Source: Rhodoblastus sp963828185
Lineage (GTDB): Bacteria > Pseudomonadota > Alphaproteobacteria > Rhizobiales > Beijerinckiaceae
Assembly (NCBI GenBank): GCA_963828185.1
Contig: CAWHDV010000001.1
Coordinates: forward strand, 62,001-126,000
Length of the DNA stretch: 64,000 nt
Direction: 5' to 3'
Shown: in pieces, positions 24,742-34,809 of the stretch
How positions within the stretch are numbered: position 1 is the first letter of the stretch
How the letters are laid out: the number at the start of each line of letters is the position of its first letter
Notes under the pieces: model-generated
Database searches by the model: none
The model's input: the letters and a program-made list of their open reading frames with translations, nothing else
Told to the model about the DNA's origin: nothing
Program-made: the position numbers and the translations under genes

Positions 24742-26040
24742 ATGACCGAACACAAGTTTCCGCCGCTTTGCGACACCGAAATCGCCGCCGAGCCTTTTTC
24801 ACGGCGCGCGAGCGTCGGGGTCCGCGTCGGCTCCGGCCCCGGATCGGTGATGGTCGGCGGCGGCGCGCCGGTCGTCGTGCAGAGCATGACCAATACCGAC
24901 ACCGCCGACATCGACCAGACCGTGCGGCAGGTCGCGGCCCTCGCCCAGGCCGGTTCGGAAATGGTGCGCATCACGGTGGACCGCGACGAGGCCGCCGCCG
25001 CCGTGCCGAAAATCCGCGAGCGCCTCGACCGGATGGGCATTGTCGCGCCGCTGGTCGGCGATTTTCATTACATCGGCCACAAACTGCTGGCCGACCATCC
25101 CGCCTGCGCCGAGGCTCTGGCCAAATACCGCATCAATCCCGGCAATGTCGGCTTCAAGGAAAAGAAGGACAAGCAGTTTTCCGCGATTGTCGAACTGGCG
25201 ATCAAGCATGACAAGGCGGTGCGTATCGGCGCCAACTGGGGCTCGCTCGACCAGGAAATGCTCACCGTCCTGATGGACGAGAACGCTCGCGCGGCCCATC
25301 CGGTCGACGCCCGCGCGGTCATGCGCGAGGCCATGACGCGCTCGGCGCTCCTCTCCGCCGAACGCGCGGAAGAGATCGGGCTGAAGCGCGACCGCATCAT
25401 TCTATCGGCCAAGGTCTCCGGCGTGCAGGATCTCATTTCCGTCTATCGCATGGTGGCGCGGCGCTCGGACTACGCCCTGCATCTCGGCCTGACCGAGGCC
25501 GGCATGGGCTCGAAGGGCATTGTCGCCTCCTCCGCCGCGCTGGGCATCCTGCTGCAGGAAGGGATAGGGGACACGATCCGCGTCTCGCTGACGCCCGAGC
25601 CCAACGGCGATCGGACGCTGGAAGTGCAGGTGGCGCAAGAGATTTTGCAGACCATGGGGTTCCGCACCTTCGTGCCGCTGGTCGCCGCCTGCCCCGGCTG
25701 CGGCCGCACCACCTCCACGGTTTTCCAGGAGCTGGCGCGCGACATCCAGGGGCTGATCCGCACCAGGATGCCGGAATGGAAGAAGGTCTATCCGGGCGTC
25801 GAGACGCTCAACGTCGCGGTGATGGGCTGCATCGTCAACGGTCCCGGCAAATCGAAACACGCCGACATCGGCATTTCCCTGCCGGGCACGGGCGAAACGC
25901 CGGCCGCGCCGGTGTTCATCGACGGCAAGAAGGCGATGACTTTGCGCGGCGAGGGCATAGCGCAGGAATTCGAGAAGATCGTCGAGGATTATGTCGCCAA
26001 GCGGTTTGGCGCGAAGGCGGGGGCTGACGCGGCGGAGTGA
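24742..26040 (+). CDS. ispG: 4-hydroxy-3-methylbut-2-en-1-yl diphosphate synthase
   Basis: A 432-residue iron-sulfur enzyme of the MEP isoprenoid pathway, acting on MEcPP. The TIM-barrel N-terminus has VVVQSMTNTDTAD, and the C-terminal [4Fe-4S] ligands are in CPGCGRT and CIVNGPGKSKHAD. The start MTEHKFPPLCDTE is the normal family start; the 38 upstream in-frame residues are not conserved. The organism therefore makes isoprenoids by the non-mevalonate route, consistent with ispA nearby. Confidence 0.96.
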   Translation: MTEHKFPPLCDTEIAAEPFSRRASVGVRVGSGPGSVMVGGGAPVVVQSMTNTDTADIDQTVRQVAALAQAGSEMVRITVDRDEAAAAVPKIRERLDRMGIVAPLVGDFHYIGHKLLADHPACAEALAKYRINPGNVGFKEKKDKQFSAIVELAIKHDKAVRIGANWGSLDQEMLTVLMDENARAAHPVDARAVMREAMTRSALLSAERAEEIGLKRDRIILSAKVSGVQDLISVYRMVARRSDYALHLGLTEAGMGSKGIVASSAALGILLQEGIGDTIRVSLTPEPNGDRTLEVQVAQEILQTMGFRTFVPLVAACPGCGRTTSTVFQELARDIQGLIRTRMPEWKKVYPGVETLNVAVMGCIVNGPGKSKHADIGISLPGTGETPAAPVFIDGKKAMTLRGEGIAQEFEKIVEDYVAKRFGAKAGADAAE

Positions 26041-26354
26041 GTTGGCGCATTCGCGGCCGTTGAAAAAACGCTGTCATTGCGAGCGGAGCGAAGCAATCCA
26101 GAGCGCCAATGCTGCGTATTGTAGCCAAACCTCGCTGCTTGGCGCTATTAAAATTACCTCCGGCGATGGCCGCGTTCGGCGGTTTGCTGACCTTCCCAGA
26201 CCGGTCCGCGCCTTCCGTTTTGGGCAAATCCTGACGTTGCCCCCGCTCGCCAGCGGCAAGGGGTTGCTTCCGGTGTAAATTTATTGCCTAACTTGCGATG
26301 TATGTTGCTGCGGATCAATCAACTAAACGGATCGCTCCCAGACGGAATAATTTG

Positions 26355-26603
26355 ATGAAAAATATCGGCGGTTTTATATTGTTCGTCGTCATTGTAGGGA
26401 CGATGTATGGGCTTATGATTTATGATTACTATCTGGCGATTAGATACGGATATTTTTTTATCGGAGGAAGAGGTGCGGGTTGGGTATATTATGGTAAAGA
26501 CACCGGATCGTTTTTCTTTTTCATTACATTGTCCTTATTCTTATTCGCGCCTCCGATTATTGGTTTTGCGGTATTGCTTTGTAGGGGAATGTTTAGAAAA
26601 TAG
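26355..26603 (+). CDS. Small membrane protein of unknown function
   Basis: An 82-residue protein starting MKNIGGFILFVVIVG with two hydrophobic helices (about residues 5-27 and 51-75) and an aromatic-rich loop between them (YYLAIRYGYFFIGGRGAGWVYY). The codon use and composition are far more AT-rich than the neighbours, pointing to acquisition from elsewhere. It sits alone between two inverted repeat arms. I recognise no family; the start could also be upstream at 26298. Confidence 0.55.
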   Translation: MKNIGGFILFVVIVGTMYGLMIYDYYLAIRYGYFFIGGRGAGWVYYGKDTGSFFFFITLSLFLFAPPIIGFAVLLCRGMFRK

Positions 26604-26871
26604 GATCATCGCCGCTTCTTGCGCTTGACCCGCTGGTGCCAGCGGCACACGTCGGATTCGGCGCAAATGTCTGGACTTGTGACACCAGGCAGCCATTGAA
26701 CAAGCGACTGGCGGCGTGACGACCGAAGGCCATGACCAAGGCCCGCTTCGCGCCGAACGCAGCCGCATGAGATACGCATCTGACGGTTCCCCGGCATTCA
26801 GGCTATACCACGACATATCGATCTATGAGCCCAGGAACCGGATAGCCAAGGTTTGGAGCTCGCGGCCTCAG
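26604..26871. other. Unassigned sequence inside the composite element
   Basis: About 270 bases between the small membrane-protein gene and the right arm. Short open frames exist on the minus strand (one ending in a basic KRKKRR tail) but none has a ribosome-binding site or a recognisable family. It may be a gene remnant. Confidence 0.4.
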
Positions 26872-26923
26872 TCTGGATTGCTTCGCTCCGCTCGCAATGA
26901 CGGCGTCAGGCGAAGCCTCGGCG

Positions 26924-27622
26924 CTATCCCCCGATAAACCCAGCCCCGATATTGATGCTCATGGCCAGCACCGCGTTGTTGTAGAAAAACGCGAGTATGC
27001 AATGCACCAGAGCGAGCCGGCGCAGGGGCCGGCCGGTGATGTCGGCGTCGGCCGTGGCGCAGGCCACGCCGATCACATAGGAAAAATACAGGAAATCGAA
27101 ATAGTCCGGGCAATCGACGCCCGGAAAATCGATGCCGCCGCTCCATTTGCCCTGCGCATCCACCTTGCTGACGCGAAAGAACTCGTGCGCGTAATGCAGG
27201 GCGAAGATCAGATGGACGAACAGCCATGAGCCGAGAATCGTCGTCAGCGCCAGCCCGATATGCAGGCTTTTGGCCGCGAATGGCAAATCCTTGACCGTGG
27301 CGAGCTGGGCGAAAATCGCGCCGAAGGACACGGTCGACGCCAACGCCGCCATTGCGAGAATGGCGTAACGCCCTTCGTCCTCGACGGTTGCGCGGCGATG
27401 GATGTCGCGGTGCTCGGAACGCAGGATCATCACGCCCGCCGCGCAAAGGTAAAGCCAGATCGTGACGTTCCAGCCGACCAGCCCTCGCGTGACCACGCGC
27501 CAGCCGTCCGGCAGGACCACGCCGACGAGAATGCCGAGCGCCGCGCAGATGAAAAGCCGCGGTCGCGACTTCATGACGCGCAAGGGTTTTGTCAGGCGTC
27601 GGCGGGCGGGCGCGTCGGTCAT
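26924..27622 (-). CDS. DUF1345 domain-containing membrane protein
   Basis: A 232-residue integral membrane protein with about six helices. Matches to the DUF1345 pattern include RRATVEDEGRYAIL, then HYAHEFFR, and the conserved PDYFDFLYFSYVIG followed by ADADITGRPLRRL. Function unknown. It starts 4 nt after the ispA stop codon, so it is co-transcribed with ispA. Confidence 0.88.
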   Translation of the reverse strand: MTDAPARRRLTKPLRVMKSRPRLFICAALGILVGVVLPDGWRVVTRGLVGWNVTIWLYLCAAGVMILRSEHRDIHRRATVEDEGRYAILAMAALASTVSFGAIFAQLATVKDLPFAAKSLHIGLALTTILGSWLFVHLIFALHYAHEFFRVSKVDAQGKWSGGIDFPGVDCPDYFDFLYFSYVIGVACATADADITGRPLRRLALVHCILAFFYNNAVLAMSINIGAGFIGG

Positions 27623-27626
27623 GCGA

Positions 27627-28559
27627 TCAGGACTTTCTCGCTACGGTGAAACGCGCGGCTTCGGCGAGAATGGCGGCTTTGTCGCCAAAGCCGCCGTCCT
27701 CGAGCGCCTGCACGGCTTCCTGCGCCAAAGCGTCGCGCCTTTTGCGCGCTTCCGCCAGGCCTAGAACGGCGACGAGCGTCGCCTTGTTGCGCTCGGCGTC
27801 CTTGCCGGCGCGTTTTCCCAGCGCCTGTTCGTCGCCCTCGGCGTCGAGAATGTCGTCGGCGACCTGGAAAGCCGCGCCGAGCGCCGCGCCAAACCGGCTG
27901 AGTGCCGCCTTTTGCTTCGCGTCCGCCCCGCCCATGCGTGCGCCGGCCTCGACGGCGTAAAGCAGCAAGGCGCCCGTCTTCATCGCCTGCATCAGCGCGA
28001 CGAAACCCTGGCTGTGCGGCTCCTTGCGGCCTTCCGCTTCGAGATCGAGCGCCTGGCCGCCGACCATGCCGCCGAGCCCCGCCGCGCGGGCGAGCATCAG
28101 GCAGAGATCGGCGCGCACCGCCGGATCGGGATGGGTCGGAGCGTCCGCGACAATGTCGAAGGCATAGGTCAGGAGCCCGTCGCCGGCGAGAATGGCGGCG
28201 GCCTCGTCGAAAGCCTTGTGGCAGGTCGGCCTGCCGCGACGCAGATCGTCGTCGTCCATCGCCGGCAAATCGTCATGCACGAGCGAATAGCAATGGATCA
28301 TCTCCAGCGCGCAGGCCGCGCGCAAGACGCCGGGATTTTCCAGGCCGAACAATTTCGCCGTCTCGACCAGCAGGAAGGGCCGCAGCCGTTTTCCCCCACC
28401 GAGCGAGGCATAGCGCATGGCCTCCAGCAGGCGCGAGGGACGATCCTTTTCGCCGGGCAGGCAATGCGGCTGCAACAGGGCGTCGAGCATGGCCTCGGTC
28501 GCCTCGGCCACTTTGACCAGGCGCGCGGCGAATTCATCTTTCACAAACTGCGCCGTCAT
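27627..28559 (-). CDS. ispA: Polyprenyl synthetase, likely farnesyl diphosphate synthase
   Basis: A 310-residue prenyltransferase that condenses IPP with allylic diphosphates. The first aspartate-rich motif is DDLPAMDDDDLRRG and the second DDILD, with GGKRLRPFL near the N-terminus; the short insertion in the first motif is typical of bacterial FPP synthases. Geranylgeranyl synthases share these features, so chain length is not certain. The start MTAQFVKDEF is preferred to one 15 nt upstream. Confidence 0.88.
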   Translation of the reverse strand: MTAQFVKDEFAARLVKVAEATEAMLDALLQPHCLPGEKDRPSRLLEAMRYASLGGGKRLRPFLLVETAKLFGLENPGVLRAACALEMIHCYSLVHDDLPAMDDDDLRRGRPTCHKAFDEAAAILAGDGLLTYAFDIVADAPTHPDPAVRADLCLMLARAAGLGGMVGGQALDLEAEGRKEPHSQGFVALMQAMKTGALLLYAVEAGARMGGADAKQKAALSRFGAALGAAFQVADDILDAEGDEQALGKRAGKDAERNKATLVAVLGLAEARKRRDALAQEAVQALEDGGFGDKAAILAEAARFTVARKS

Positions 28560-28636
28560 GCCGCGCCCCCGCATTTTACAAAAATTTCACGCCTTCGCTT
28601 GCCCGATGGCTTGGCTTGGGTCAAGGTTTTTGGCGC

Positions 28637-29359
28637 ATGACGCCGCAACCTGTCGCTCCGCGCGAAAAATCGCATCGTTCCGCGCCGATCCGGGTTGGAG
28701 CCTGGCTGCGCCGGCTGGCGCTCGGATTGCTGGCGCTCGCCCTCGGCCTGCTGATCTTCGACACATTGGCGCCGCCGGTCTCGACCCTGATGCTCGCGCG
28801 CTGGGCGGCCGGCGAGAAAGTCGTCCGCGACCCGGTCCCGCTCAAGAACATTTCGCCCTATCTCGAACAGGCGGTGATCGTTTCCGAGGATGCCCGCTTC
28901 TGCCTGCATTCGGGCGTGGACTGGCGGGCGCTGCGCGTCGCCGTGGCCGAAGAGCAAGACGGCGGCTTCGCCGGCGGCGCCTCGACCATCGACATGCAGA
29001 CGGTGAAAAACCTGTTCCTGTTTCCAGGCCGTTTCGTCCTCCGCAAGGCGATGGAGATTCCCATGACCCTGGCGCTGGACCTCGTCTGGTCGAAACCGCG
29101 GATTCTCGGCGCCTATCTCAATATCGCCGAATGGGGCGACGGGATTTTCGGCGCGGAGGCGGCGGCGCGGCATTATTTCCACAGATCCGCCGCCAGCCTG
29201 ACGCCGCGCGAGGCGGCGCTGCTCGCCGCCGCCTTGCCCAATCCGCACAAGCGCGATCCCCGCCGGCCACGCGCGGCCTACGCCAGGAAGGCGGGCAAGA
29301 TCATGGCGCGCATGGCCCTCGCCGCCGGGCCGACCTATTGCGTCAATGTCAGGAATTAG
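28637..29359 (+). CDS. mtgA: Monofunctional biosynthetic peptidoglycan transglycosylase
   Basis: A 240-residue GT51 enzyme polymerising lipid II at the inner membrane. One N-terminal transmembrane helix (about residues 27-47) is followed by the catalytic motif SEDARFCLHSGVDW with the essential Glu, GASTIDMQTVKNLFL, and YLNIAEWGDGIFGAEAAARHYF. The start MTPQPVAPREK is preferred over an upstream ATG at 28616. It overlaps the convergent hisG gene by 11 nt at the 3' ends. Confidence 0.94.
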   Translation: MTPQPVAPREKSHRSAPIRVGAWLRRLALGLLALALGLLIFDTLAPPVSTLMLARWAAGEKVVRDPVPLKNISPYLEQAVIVSEDARFCLHSGVDWRALRVAVAEEQDGGFAGGASTIDMQTVKNLFLFPGRFVLRKAMEIPMTLALDLVWSKPRILGAYLNIAEWGDGIFGAEAAARHYFHRSAASLTPREAALLAAALPNPHKRDPRRPRAAYARKAGKIMARMALAAGPTYCVNVRN

Positions 29360-30335
29360 GCTCGTCGAGCCGGGCGGCCAGCCGCTCGTAAAGCGGATTG
29401 ACCGATGCGAAGACATAATCGTGCTGGCGCACCGCGACATGCTCGGCGCCCTGGCCGATCAGCCAGTCGGCGAGCGCCGGCGCCTGGGCTTTCGGCGCCG
29501 AGAACACCAGCTCGCCGTCAGCCCCGCGCCGGCGCAGCGTCGCGCCAAAACGAGAAAGATCGGCGGAAAGATCCTGCGGCGCCTCGGGCAGGACGGCGGC
29601 GATCTCCCGCGTCGTGCGCGCTGCTTCCTCGGCGGCGATGCGCGCCAGGATTTTGCGCGCGATCTCGCGCAGCTCCGGCGTCCAGGCCGCGCCGAGCGAG
29701 GCGACGAGATTGGCCTCGGAGCGCAGGATCACGCCGTCGTCGAGAATTTTCAACCCGTTCGCGACAAGCGTCGCGCCGGTCGAGGTGATGTCGACGATCA
29801 GCTCCGCCTGCCCTGCGGCCGGCGCGCCTTCGGTCGCGCCGAGGCTTTCGACAATGTGATAGTCGGTCACGCCCTTGTCGCGGAAAAAGGCGCGGGTGGT
29901 GTTCACATATTTGGTCGCGACGCGCATCCGCTCGCCGCGCCGCGCGCGAAACGCCAGCGCGACATCCTCGAGATCGGCCATGTTGCGCACGTCGATCCAG
30001 GCCTGCGGAACCGCCGTGACGACATTGGCGTGGCCGAAGCCGAGCGGCGTCAAAAGCTCGACCTTGCTTTCCGCCTGCGCCTCGCGCACCAGGTCCTCGC
30101 CGGTGACGCCGAGATGGGCCGCGCCGGAGGCGAGGTTCTTGACGATTTCCGAAGCCGACAGAAAGGCCACTTCGACGTTTTCGACGCCGGACAGGACGCC
30201 GCGATAATCCCGCGCGCCGCGGCCCTGCGTGACCGTCAGGCCGGCGCGGCCGAAAAAGGCGTTGGCGTTTTCCTGCAGGCGGCCCTTCGAGGGAACCGCC
30301 AGCACCAGCTTTGCGCCCGACGATTTATCGCTCAT
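29349..30335 (-). CDS. hisG: ATP phosphoribosyltransferase, long form
   Basis: A 328-residue enzyme joining ATP and PRPP in the first step of histidine synthesis. It has the HisG core (VLAVPSKGRLQENA, then HLGVTGEDLV, and ELIVDITSTGATLVANGL) plus a C-terminal extension of about 75 residues. Enzymes that use HisZ are usually the short form of about 220 residues, so a long form beside hisZ is notable, though it occurs in some Rhizobiales. Its ATG overlaps the hisZ stop by 4 nt. Confidence 0.92.
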   Translation of the reverse strand: MSDKSSGAKLVLAVPSKGRLQENANAFFGRAGLTVTQGRGARDYRGVLSGVENVEVAFLSASEIVKNLASGAAHLGVTGEDLVREAQAESKVELLTPLGFGHANVVTAVPQAWIDVRNMADLEDVALAFRARRGERMRVATKYVNTTRAFFRDKGVTDYHIVESLGATEGAPAAGQAELIVDITSTGATLVANGLKILDDGVILRSEANLVASLGAAWTPELREIARKILARIAAEEAARTTREIAAVLPEAPQDLSADLSRFGATLRRRGADGELVFSAPKAQAPALADWLIGQGAEHVAVRQHDYVFASVNPLYERLAARLDEPNS

Positions 30336-31478
30336 TGATCGCGCTCCGAGTGCGGCGGCTGTTGCGCCGGATTGAGCCGCTCCATCCAGATCGCCGCTCC
30401 GACGGCGGCGATCCCGCTCCTGCGCCGAGCGTCGACAGGAGGCGGTCGTAACGCCCGCCGCCGATGACCGGCGCCTGCGGCGAGGCGCCCGCCTCGAAGG
30501 CCTCGAACACGAAGCCGGTGTAATAATCGAGATTGCGGGCGAAGCCGGCGGAAAAATGGATCGCGTCGAGGTCGATCCCGCGCGCCGCGAGGAAATTGAG
30601 GCGCTGGTCGAAGGAAATCCATCTCGGTCGCCAGTTCGACGCCCGTCGCCGCGAACAGCGCGCGCAATTGCGTCGAGGCCTTGTCGGGGTGGCCTTCAAT
30701 GGCGAAGAATTTTTGCAGCAGCGACCGCTTGTCGGCGTCGAGCCCAGCGCCGGAGCGCAATTGCGCCTGTTCGAGGAAGCGCTCGGCGATCTCGGCGGGC
30801 GTGCGCCCGCCGAGCGCCGATATGCCGGCGATCTTCAGAAAGGTCCTCGACCAGGGCGCGGGCGCCCTTCTTGTCGGCGCCGTCAAGCGCCGCGAGGACG
30901 CCGGAATGATCGGCCGCCTGATCGACGGCGGGATTGAGAATGTCGGCGAGTTTCTGCCCCTTGGCGAGGCCGCTGCGGATGCGGCGAAGCCAGACCGCCG
31001 GCAGGGCGAGTTTTTCGAGAAGGGCGGCCAGGAGGCCGGCGTCGCCGATCTGGACGCGCCAGTCGCGCGGACCGCAGCCGTCGATGTTCTGGCTGGCCGT
31101 CTCGATGGCCAGGCCGAGGATTTCCGCGTCGGCGGCCTCGCGGTCGTCGCGGCCGAAATTTTCGAGCCCGGCTTGCAGGAACTCCGGCGAACGGCCGGGG
31201 CGCTGGCGAAAAACCGGGCCATGGCAGCAGAAGGCGGCGGGAGCGCCGGCCTGCGGCGAGGCGAGATAGGCCAGCGAGACGGGAATGGTGAATTCCGGCC
31301 GCAGGCAGAATTCGCCGGCGCCGTCGGACGCCAGCAAGAGCCGCCCGCGCATGTCCTCGCCGGACAGGTCGAGGAAGACGCTGGCCGGCTGCAGAATGGC
31401 GGGATCGCAGGGCTGATAGCCCGCGGCTTCGAGCTTTCGCAGAAAAGCCTCGCCCCTCTGGTCCTGACCGGCGCTCAT
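30332..31478 (-). CDS. hisZ: ATP phosphoribosyltransferase regulatory subunit, interrupted by three frame breaks
   Basis: HisZ is a catalytically inactive histidyl-tRNA synthetase paralogue that regulates HisG. The N-terminal part (LRPEFTIPVSLAYL, then CCHGPVFRQRPGRSPEFLQAGLENFG) and the C-terminal part (FSAGFARNLDYYTGFVFEAF, then IGGGRYDRLLSTLGAG) are clear but lie in different frames. Frame changes are near 30837-30846 (extra base), 30611-30616 (extra base) and 30413-30415 (missing base in a G run). The corrected protein is about 381 residues and normal. It is co-transcribed as hisS-hisZ-hisG. Errors are more likely than decay. Confidence 0.87.
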
Positions 31479-31596
31479 CCCTGGCTCCCATTATAGCGGG
31501 GAAAAGCCCGCAATTCCGGCCTGCTTTAGCAAAAGCGCGGGTAAAGCGCACCACCTTTCGCCGGGAAGGGTGAATGACGACGCAAGCTTCGCGGAG

Positions 31597-33096
31597 TCAG
31601 AGCCCATGCCGCTCGAGGATTTCCCGAACAGCGGCGACCATGTCCGATTCCCTTACGGAAACCTGCGCCGGCCGCGCCGCCTTCCATTCCTCGTTGGAGG
31701 CGATGGCCGCGCCCGCCCGGGCGCCCTCGATCAGGTCCTTGATCTGCACTTCCTGGCGCTCGCGCTCGTTCGATCCCTGGATGACGACGCAAGGGCTCTT
31801 GCGCCGGTCGGCGTATTTCATCTGCGCCTTCATGCCCGCCGCGCCGAGATAGAGCTCGGCGCGCACGCCGGCGTCGCGCAGGCGCGCGACAAACGACTGG
31901 TAATGCGGCAATTGATCGCGATCCATCACCAGCACGACCACCGGCCCATTATGCGGCGCGCTGGCGACGACGGGCGAGCCGATGGCTTTCAGCGCGGCGA
32001 ACAGCCGCGACACGCCGATGGAAAAGCCGGTCGCCGGAACGTCCTCGCCGCGGAAGCGCGCGACCAGCCCGTCATAGCGGCCGCCGCCGCCGATCGAGCC
32101 GAAGCGGATCGGCTGGCCCTTCTCGTCCTTCGCCGACAAGGTGAGGTCGGCCTCGAAAACCGGCCCGGTGTAATATTCGAGCCCGCGCACGACGGAAGGG
32201 TCGAGGGTCAGCCGGCTCTCATTATAGTCGGCCGCCTTGGCGAGATCGTCGATGGCCCGCAATTCGGCGACGCCCTGCATGCCGCGCTCCCGACGCCGCG
32301 ACGATTTCCGCCAAGGCGGTCAGCGTCTGGGCGTTGGTGGCGCGGCGGGCGTCGGTGAAAGCCAGCACCTTGTCGATGGCCTCGGGCGCAAGGCCCGCGC
32401 CTTTGGTGAAATCGCCGGATTCGTCCTTGCGGCCGGCGCCCAGCAGGGCGCGACCCCTTCGGGGCCGAGGCGGTCGAGCTTGTCGATGGCGCGCAGCACC
32501 ACGAGGCGGCGCCCGGCGTCCTCGGGGCCGCCGAGGCCGATCGCCTCCATCACGCCGTCGAGAATTTTCCGGTTGTTGATTTTCACGCAATAGTCGCCGC
32601 GCGGAATGCCGAGCTTCTCCAGCGTGTCGGCGGCCATCATGCAGAGTTCGGCGTCCGCGGCGGGGCTGGCGGAGCCGATCGTGTCGGCGTCGAATTGCAG
32701 GAATTGGCGGAAGCGGCCCGGCCCCGGCTTCTCGTTGCGGAAGACGTATCCGCCGCGATAGGAGCGGTAAGGCTTTGGCAGCGCGTCGAAATTTTCGGCG
32801 AAATAGCGCGCCAGCGGCGCCGTGAGGTCGTAGCGCAGCGACAGCCATTGCTCGTCGTCGTCCTGGAACGAGAACACGCCTTCGTTCGGCCGGTCCTGGT
32901 CGGGCAGGAACTTGCCGAGCGCCTCGGTATATTCGATCGCCGGCGTTTCGACCGCCTCGAAACCATAGAGCTGATAGTTCTGCCGGATCGCCGCCAGCAT
33001 CGAATCGACGGCGGCGATTTCGTCGGCTCCGCGGTCGGCGAGGCCGCGCGGCAGGCGTGCTTTGACAAGGGAGGCGGCGGCTTTGGCTTCGGTCAT
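31597..33096 (-). CDS. hisS: Histidyl-tRNA synthetase, interrupted by two frame breaks
   Basis: A class II synthetase charging tRNA-His. Motif 2 (YRGGYVFRNEKPGPGRFRQFLQ) and motif 3 (GGGGRYDGLVARF, then GFSIGVSRL), plus the C-terminal anticodon domain, are present; the corrected length is about 500 residues. One base is missing near 32449-32458 and another near 32281-32287. This gene is essential and no second copy is in view, so these breaks are best read as sequencing errors. It heads the hisS-hisZ-hisG operon and is divergent from the HAD gene. Confidence 0.93.
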
Positions 33097-33238
33097 GGTC
33101 TCTTCCCGTTGGAAAAGGTGTCATAGGCGGCGGCAAGGGCAGAGACAAGTCTCGACAGCGGCCAACGCTGGCGCGCAATTTGCCAAGGCTGTTTATCGCC
33201 GCAGGCTTAATCTGTCCGCGCCCCTTTAGCCGCGGGGC

Positions 33239-34152
33239 ATGACAGGCAAATTCAAAAAACTCGCCCGCGACGGCGGAACGCTTCTGTCCGGCCTCGCCGA
33301 GGCGCAGGAGCGCTACGACGCGGTGCTCTGCGACATCTGGGGCGTGCTGCACAATGGCGAGCGCGCCTTCCCGGACGCCGTCGAGGCCCTGCTCAACATG
33401 CGGCGTCTCGGCAAGGCGGTGACGCTCATCACCAACGCGCCACGTCCCAAGGCGGAAGTCGCGGCGCAATTGACGGCGCTCGGCGTGCCCGCGGAGGCCT
33501 ATGACGCCATCGCCACCTCGGGCGACGTCTGCGCCCGGCGATCGTCTTGCGCGCGCCCGCCAAGCCTTGCCATATCGGCCCCGAGCGCGACCGGCCGCTG
33601 TTTGACGCCGCTTCCGCCATTGCGGGCCGGAGAATAGCGCCGGTCGCCCTGGAGGAAGCCGATTTCGCCGTCTGCACCGGCCTCATCGAGGACACGATCG
33701 AGACGCCGGCCGATTATGAAAATGTCCTCGTCGCCTTGCGGGCGAAAAACCTGCCGATGATCTGCGCCAATCCCGACCTTGTCGTCTATCGCGGCGACCA
33801 GCTGGTCTATTGCGCCGGCGCCCTGGCCGAACGCTACGAGGTTTTGGGCGGCGAAGTCGAGCAGGCCGGCAAGCCCTACGCGCCGATCTACCGCATGGCC
33901 CTCGGGCTTCTGGAGCGCGCGCGCAAAAATCCGCTCGATCTCGACCGCGTGCTGGCCATCGGCGACGCTGTGCACACCGACATCGCCGGCGCCGGCGCCA
34001 TGGGCCTCGACAGCTTGCTGGTGACCGAAGGAATCCACCGCGAGGAATTGCACGGCGGGACATCGGGCGCGCTCGACGCCGAGGCCTACAGGCAGTTCGT
34101 CGACAGCCATCGAATGTCTCCGACCTACAGGATGAACCGCCTGGCCTGGTGA
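33239..34152 (+). CDS. HAD-superfamily class IIA hydrolase (TIGR01459 type), one frame break
   Basis: A phosphatase-like HAD protein. Motif I is DIWGVLHNGERAF near residue 31, motif II lies in TLITNAPRP, and the C-terminal motifs IAIGDAVHTDIAGA (written LAIGDAVHTDIAGAGAMG here) close the active site. The frame changes near 33534-33538, where one base is missing from a C/G run. Joined, the protein is about 304 residues, standard for the subfamily. It acts on small phosphorylated compounds; the physiological substrate is not known. Next on the strand is a MaoC gene. Confidence 0.85.
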
Positions 34153-34157
34153 CTTCG

Positions 34158-34217
34158 TTCTGTTTCAACGCATTTTCTTGACGCCAACCGGGTTCCACTT
34201 CGCTTGAAAATGCTATA
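34158..34217. repeat. Possible dispersed intergenic repeat
   Basis: The stretch TTTCAACGCATTTTCTTGAC followed by AACCGGGTTCCACTTCGCTTG and AAAATGCTATAG resembles a dispersed repeat I recall from many Rhizobiales spacers. I see only one copy in this window, so the call rests on memory of the motif. Confidence 0.4.
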
Positions 34218-34303
34218 GCCCCTGCGACCTATGGACTTTTGAGAACCGGAGCGCTTCGCCGCCCCATCTGTTCAAACCGCTCCAGCCCTGGAAAGACCGT
34301 ACG

Positions 34304-34769
34304 ATGTCCGAACCGTTCAAAACTTATTATTTCGAGGATCTCAGCGTCGGAATGCGCAAGTCGCTGATGAAGACGGTCATGAACGAGGACGTCGTCGGCT
34401 TCGCCGAATTGTCGGGCGACCACAATCCGATCCACCTGTCCGACCATTTCGCCGAAAAAGACGCGCTTCGGCGAACGCATCGCGCATGGCCTCTACACCG
34501 CCAGCCTGATCTCGGCCGTGCTCGGCATGTATCTGCCCGGCCCCGGCGCCGTCTATCTGCATCAAACCCTGAACTTCAAGGGGCCGGTGAAGATCGGCGA
34601 CGTGGTGGCAATCAGCGTCGAGGTGATCGAACTGGTCGAAAAGGGCCGCCGCTGCAAATTGCACTGCGAGGCCAAGGTGGACGGCAAGGTCGTCCTCGAC
34701 GGCGAGGCCATCGTCATGGTGCCGTCGCGCGCCCCGACGCCGAAGCGGATGGAAGTCGCCGCGGATTAA
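34304..34769 (+). CDS. MaoC-like (R)-specific enoyl-CoA hydratase, one frame break
   Basis: A hot-dog-fold hydratase of about 154 residues. The hydratase motif FAELSGDHNPIHL carries the catalytic Asp and His (near residue 37). The frame breaks at an A run (34455-34459, one extra A); the corrected continuation is GERIAHGLYTASLISAVLG. Enzymes of this type (PhaJ) supply (R)-3-hydroxyacyl-CoA for polyhydroxyalkanoate synthesis, which suits the PHB-related genes at 22.7-24.5 kb, but other acyl-CoA roles are possible. Confidence 0.83.
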
Positions 34770-34809
34770 AGTCCTCAAGGAGCCGGGAAACCGCCGCCGG
34801 AAGCTGGAA

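Larger units (their letters stand above)
26072..26902. repeat. Composite element bounded by inverted repeat arms, with AT-rich centre
   Basis: The arm at 26072-26101 and the inverted arm at 26873-26902 are 30 bp each and agree at 29 positions. Both share a GCGGAGCG variant that differs from the complete copy at 15321. In that complete copy the two arms are about 20-30 bp apart; here they enclose about 770 bp holding a small membrane-protein gene and unassigned sequence. No target duplication was found. Confidence 0.6.

Noticed and set aside
26541..26816. Minus-strand gene in the composite element
   Set aside because: Three overlapping minus-strand frames look equally weak; no start signal or family resemblance.
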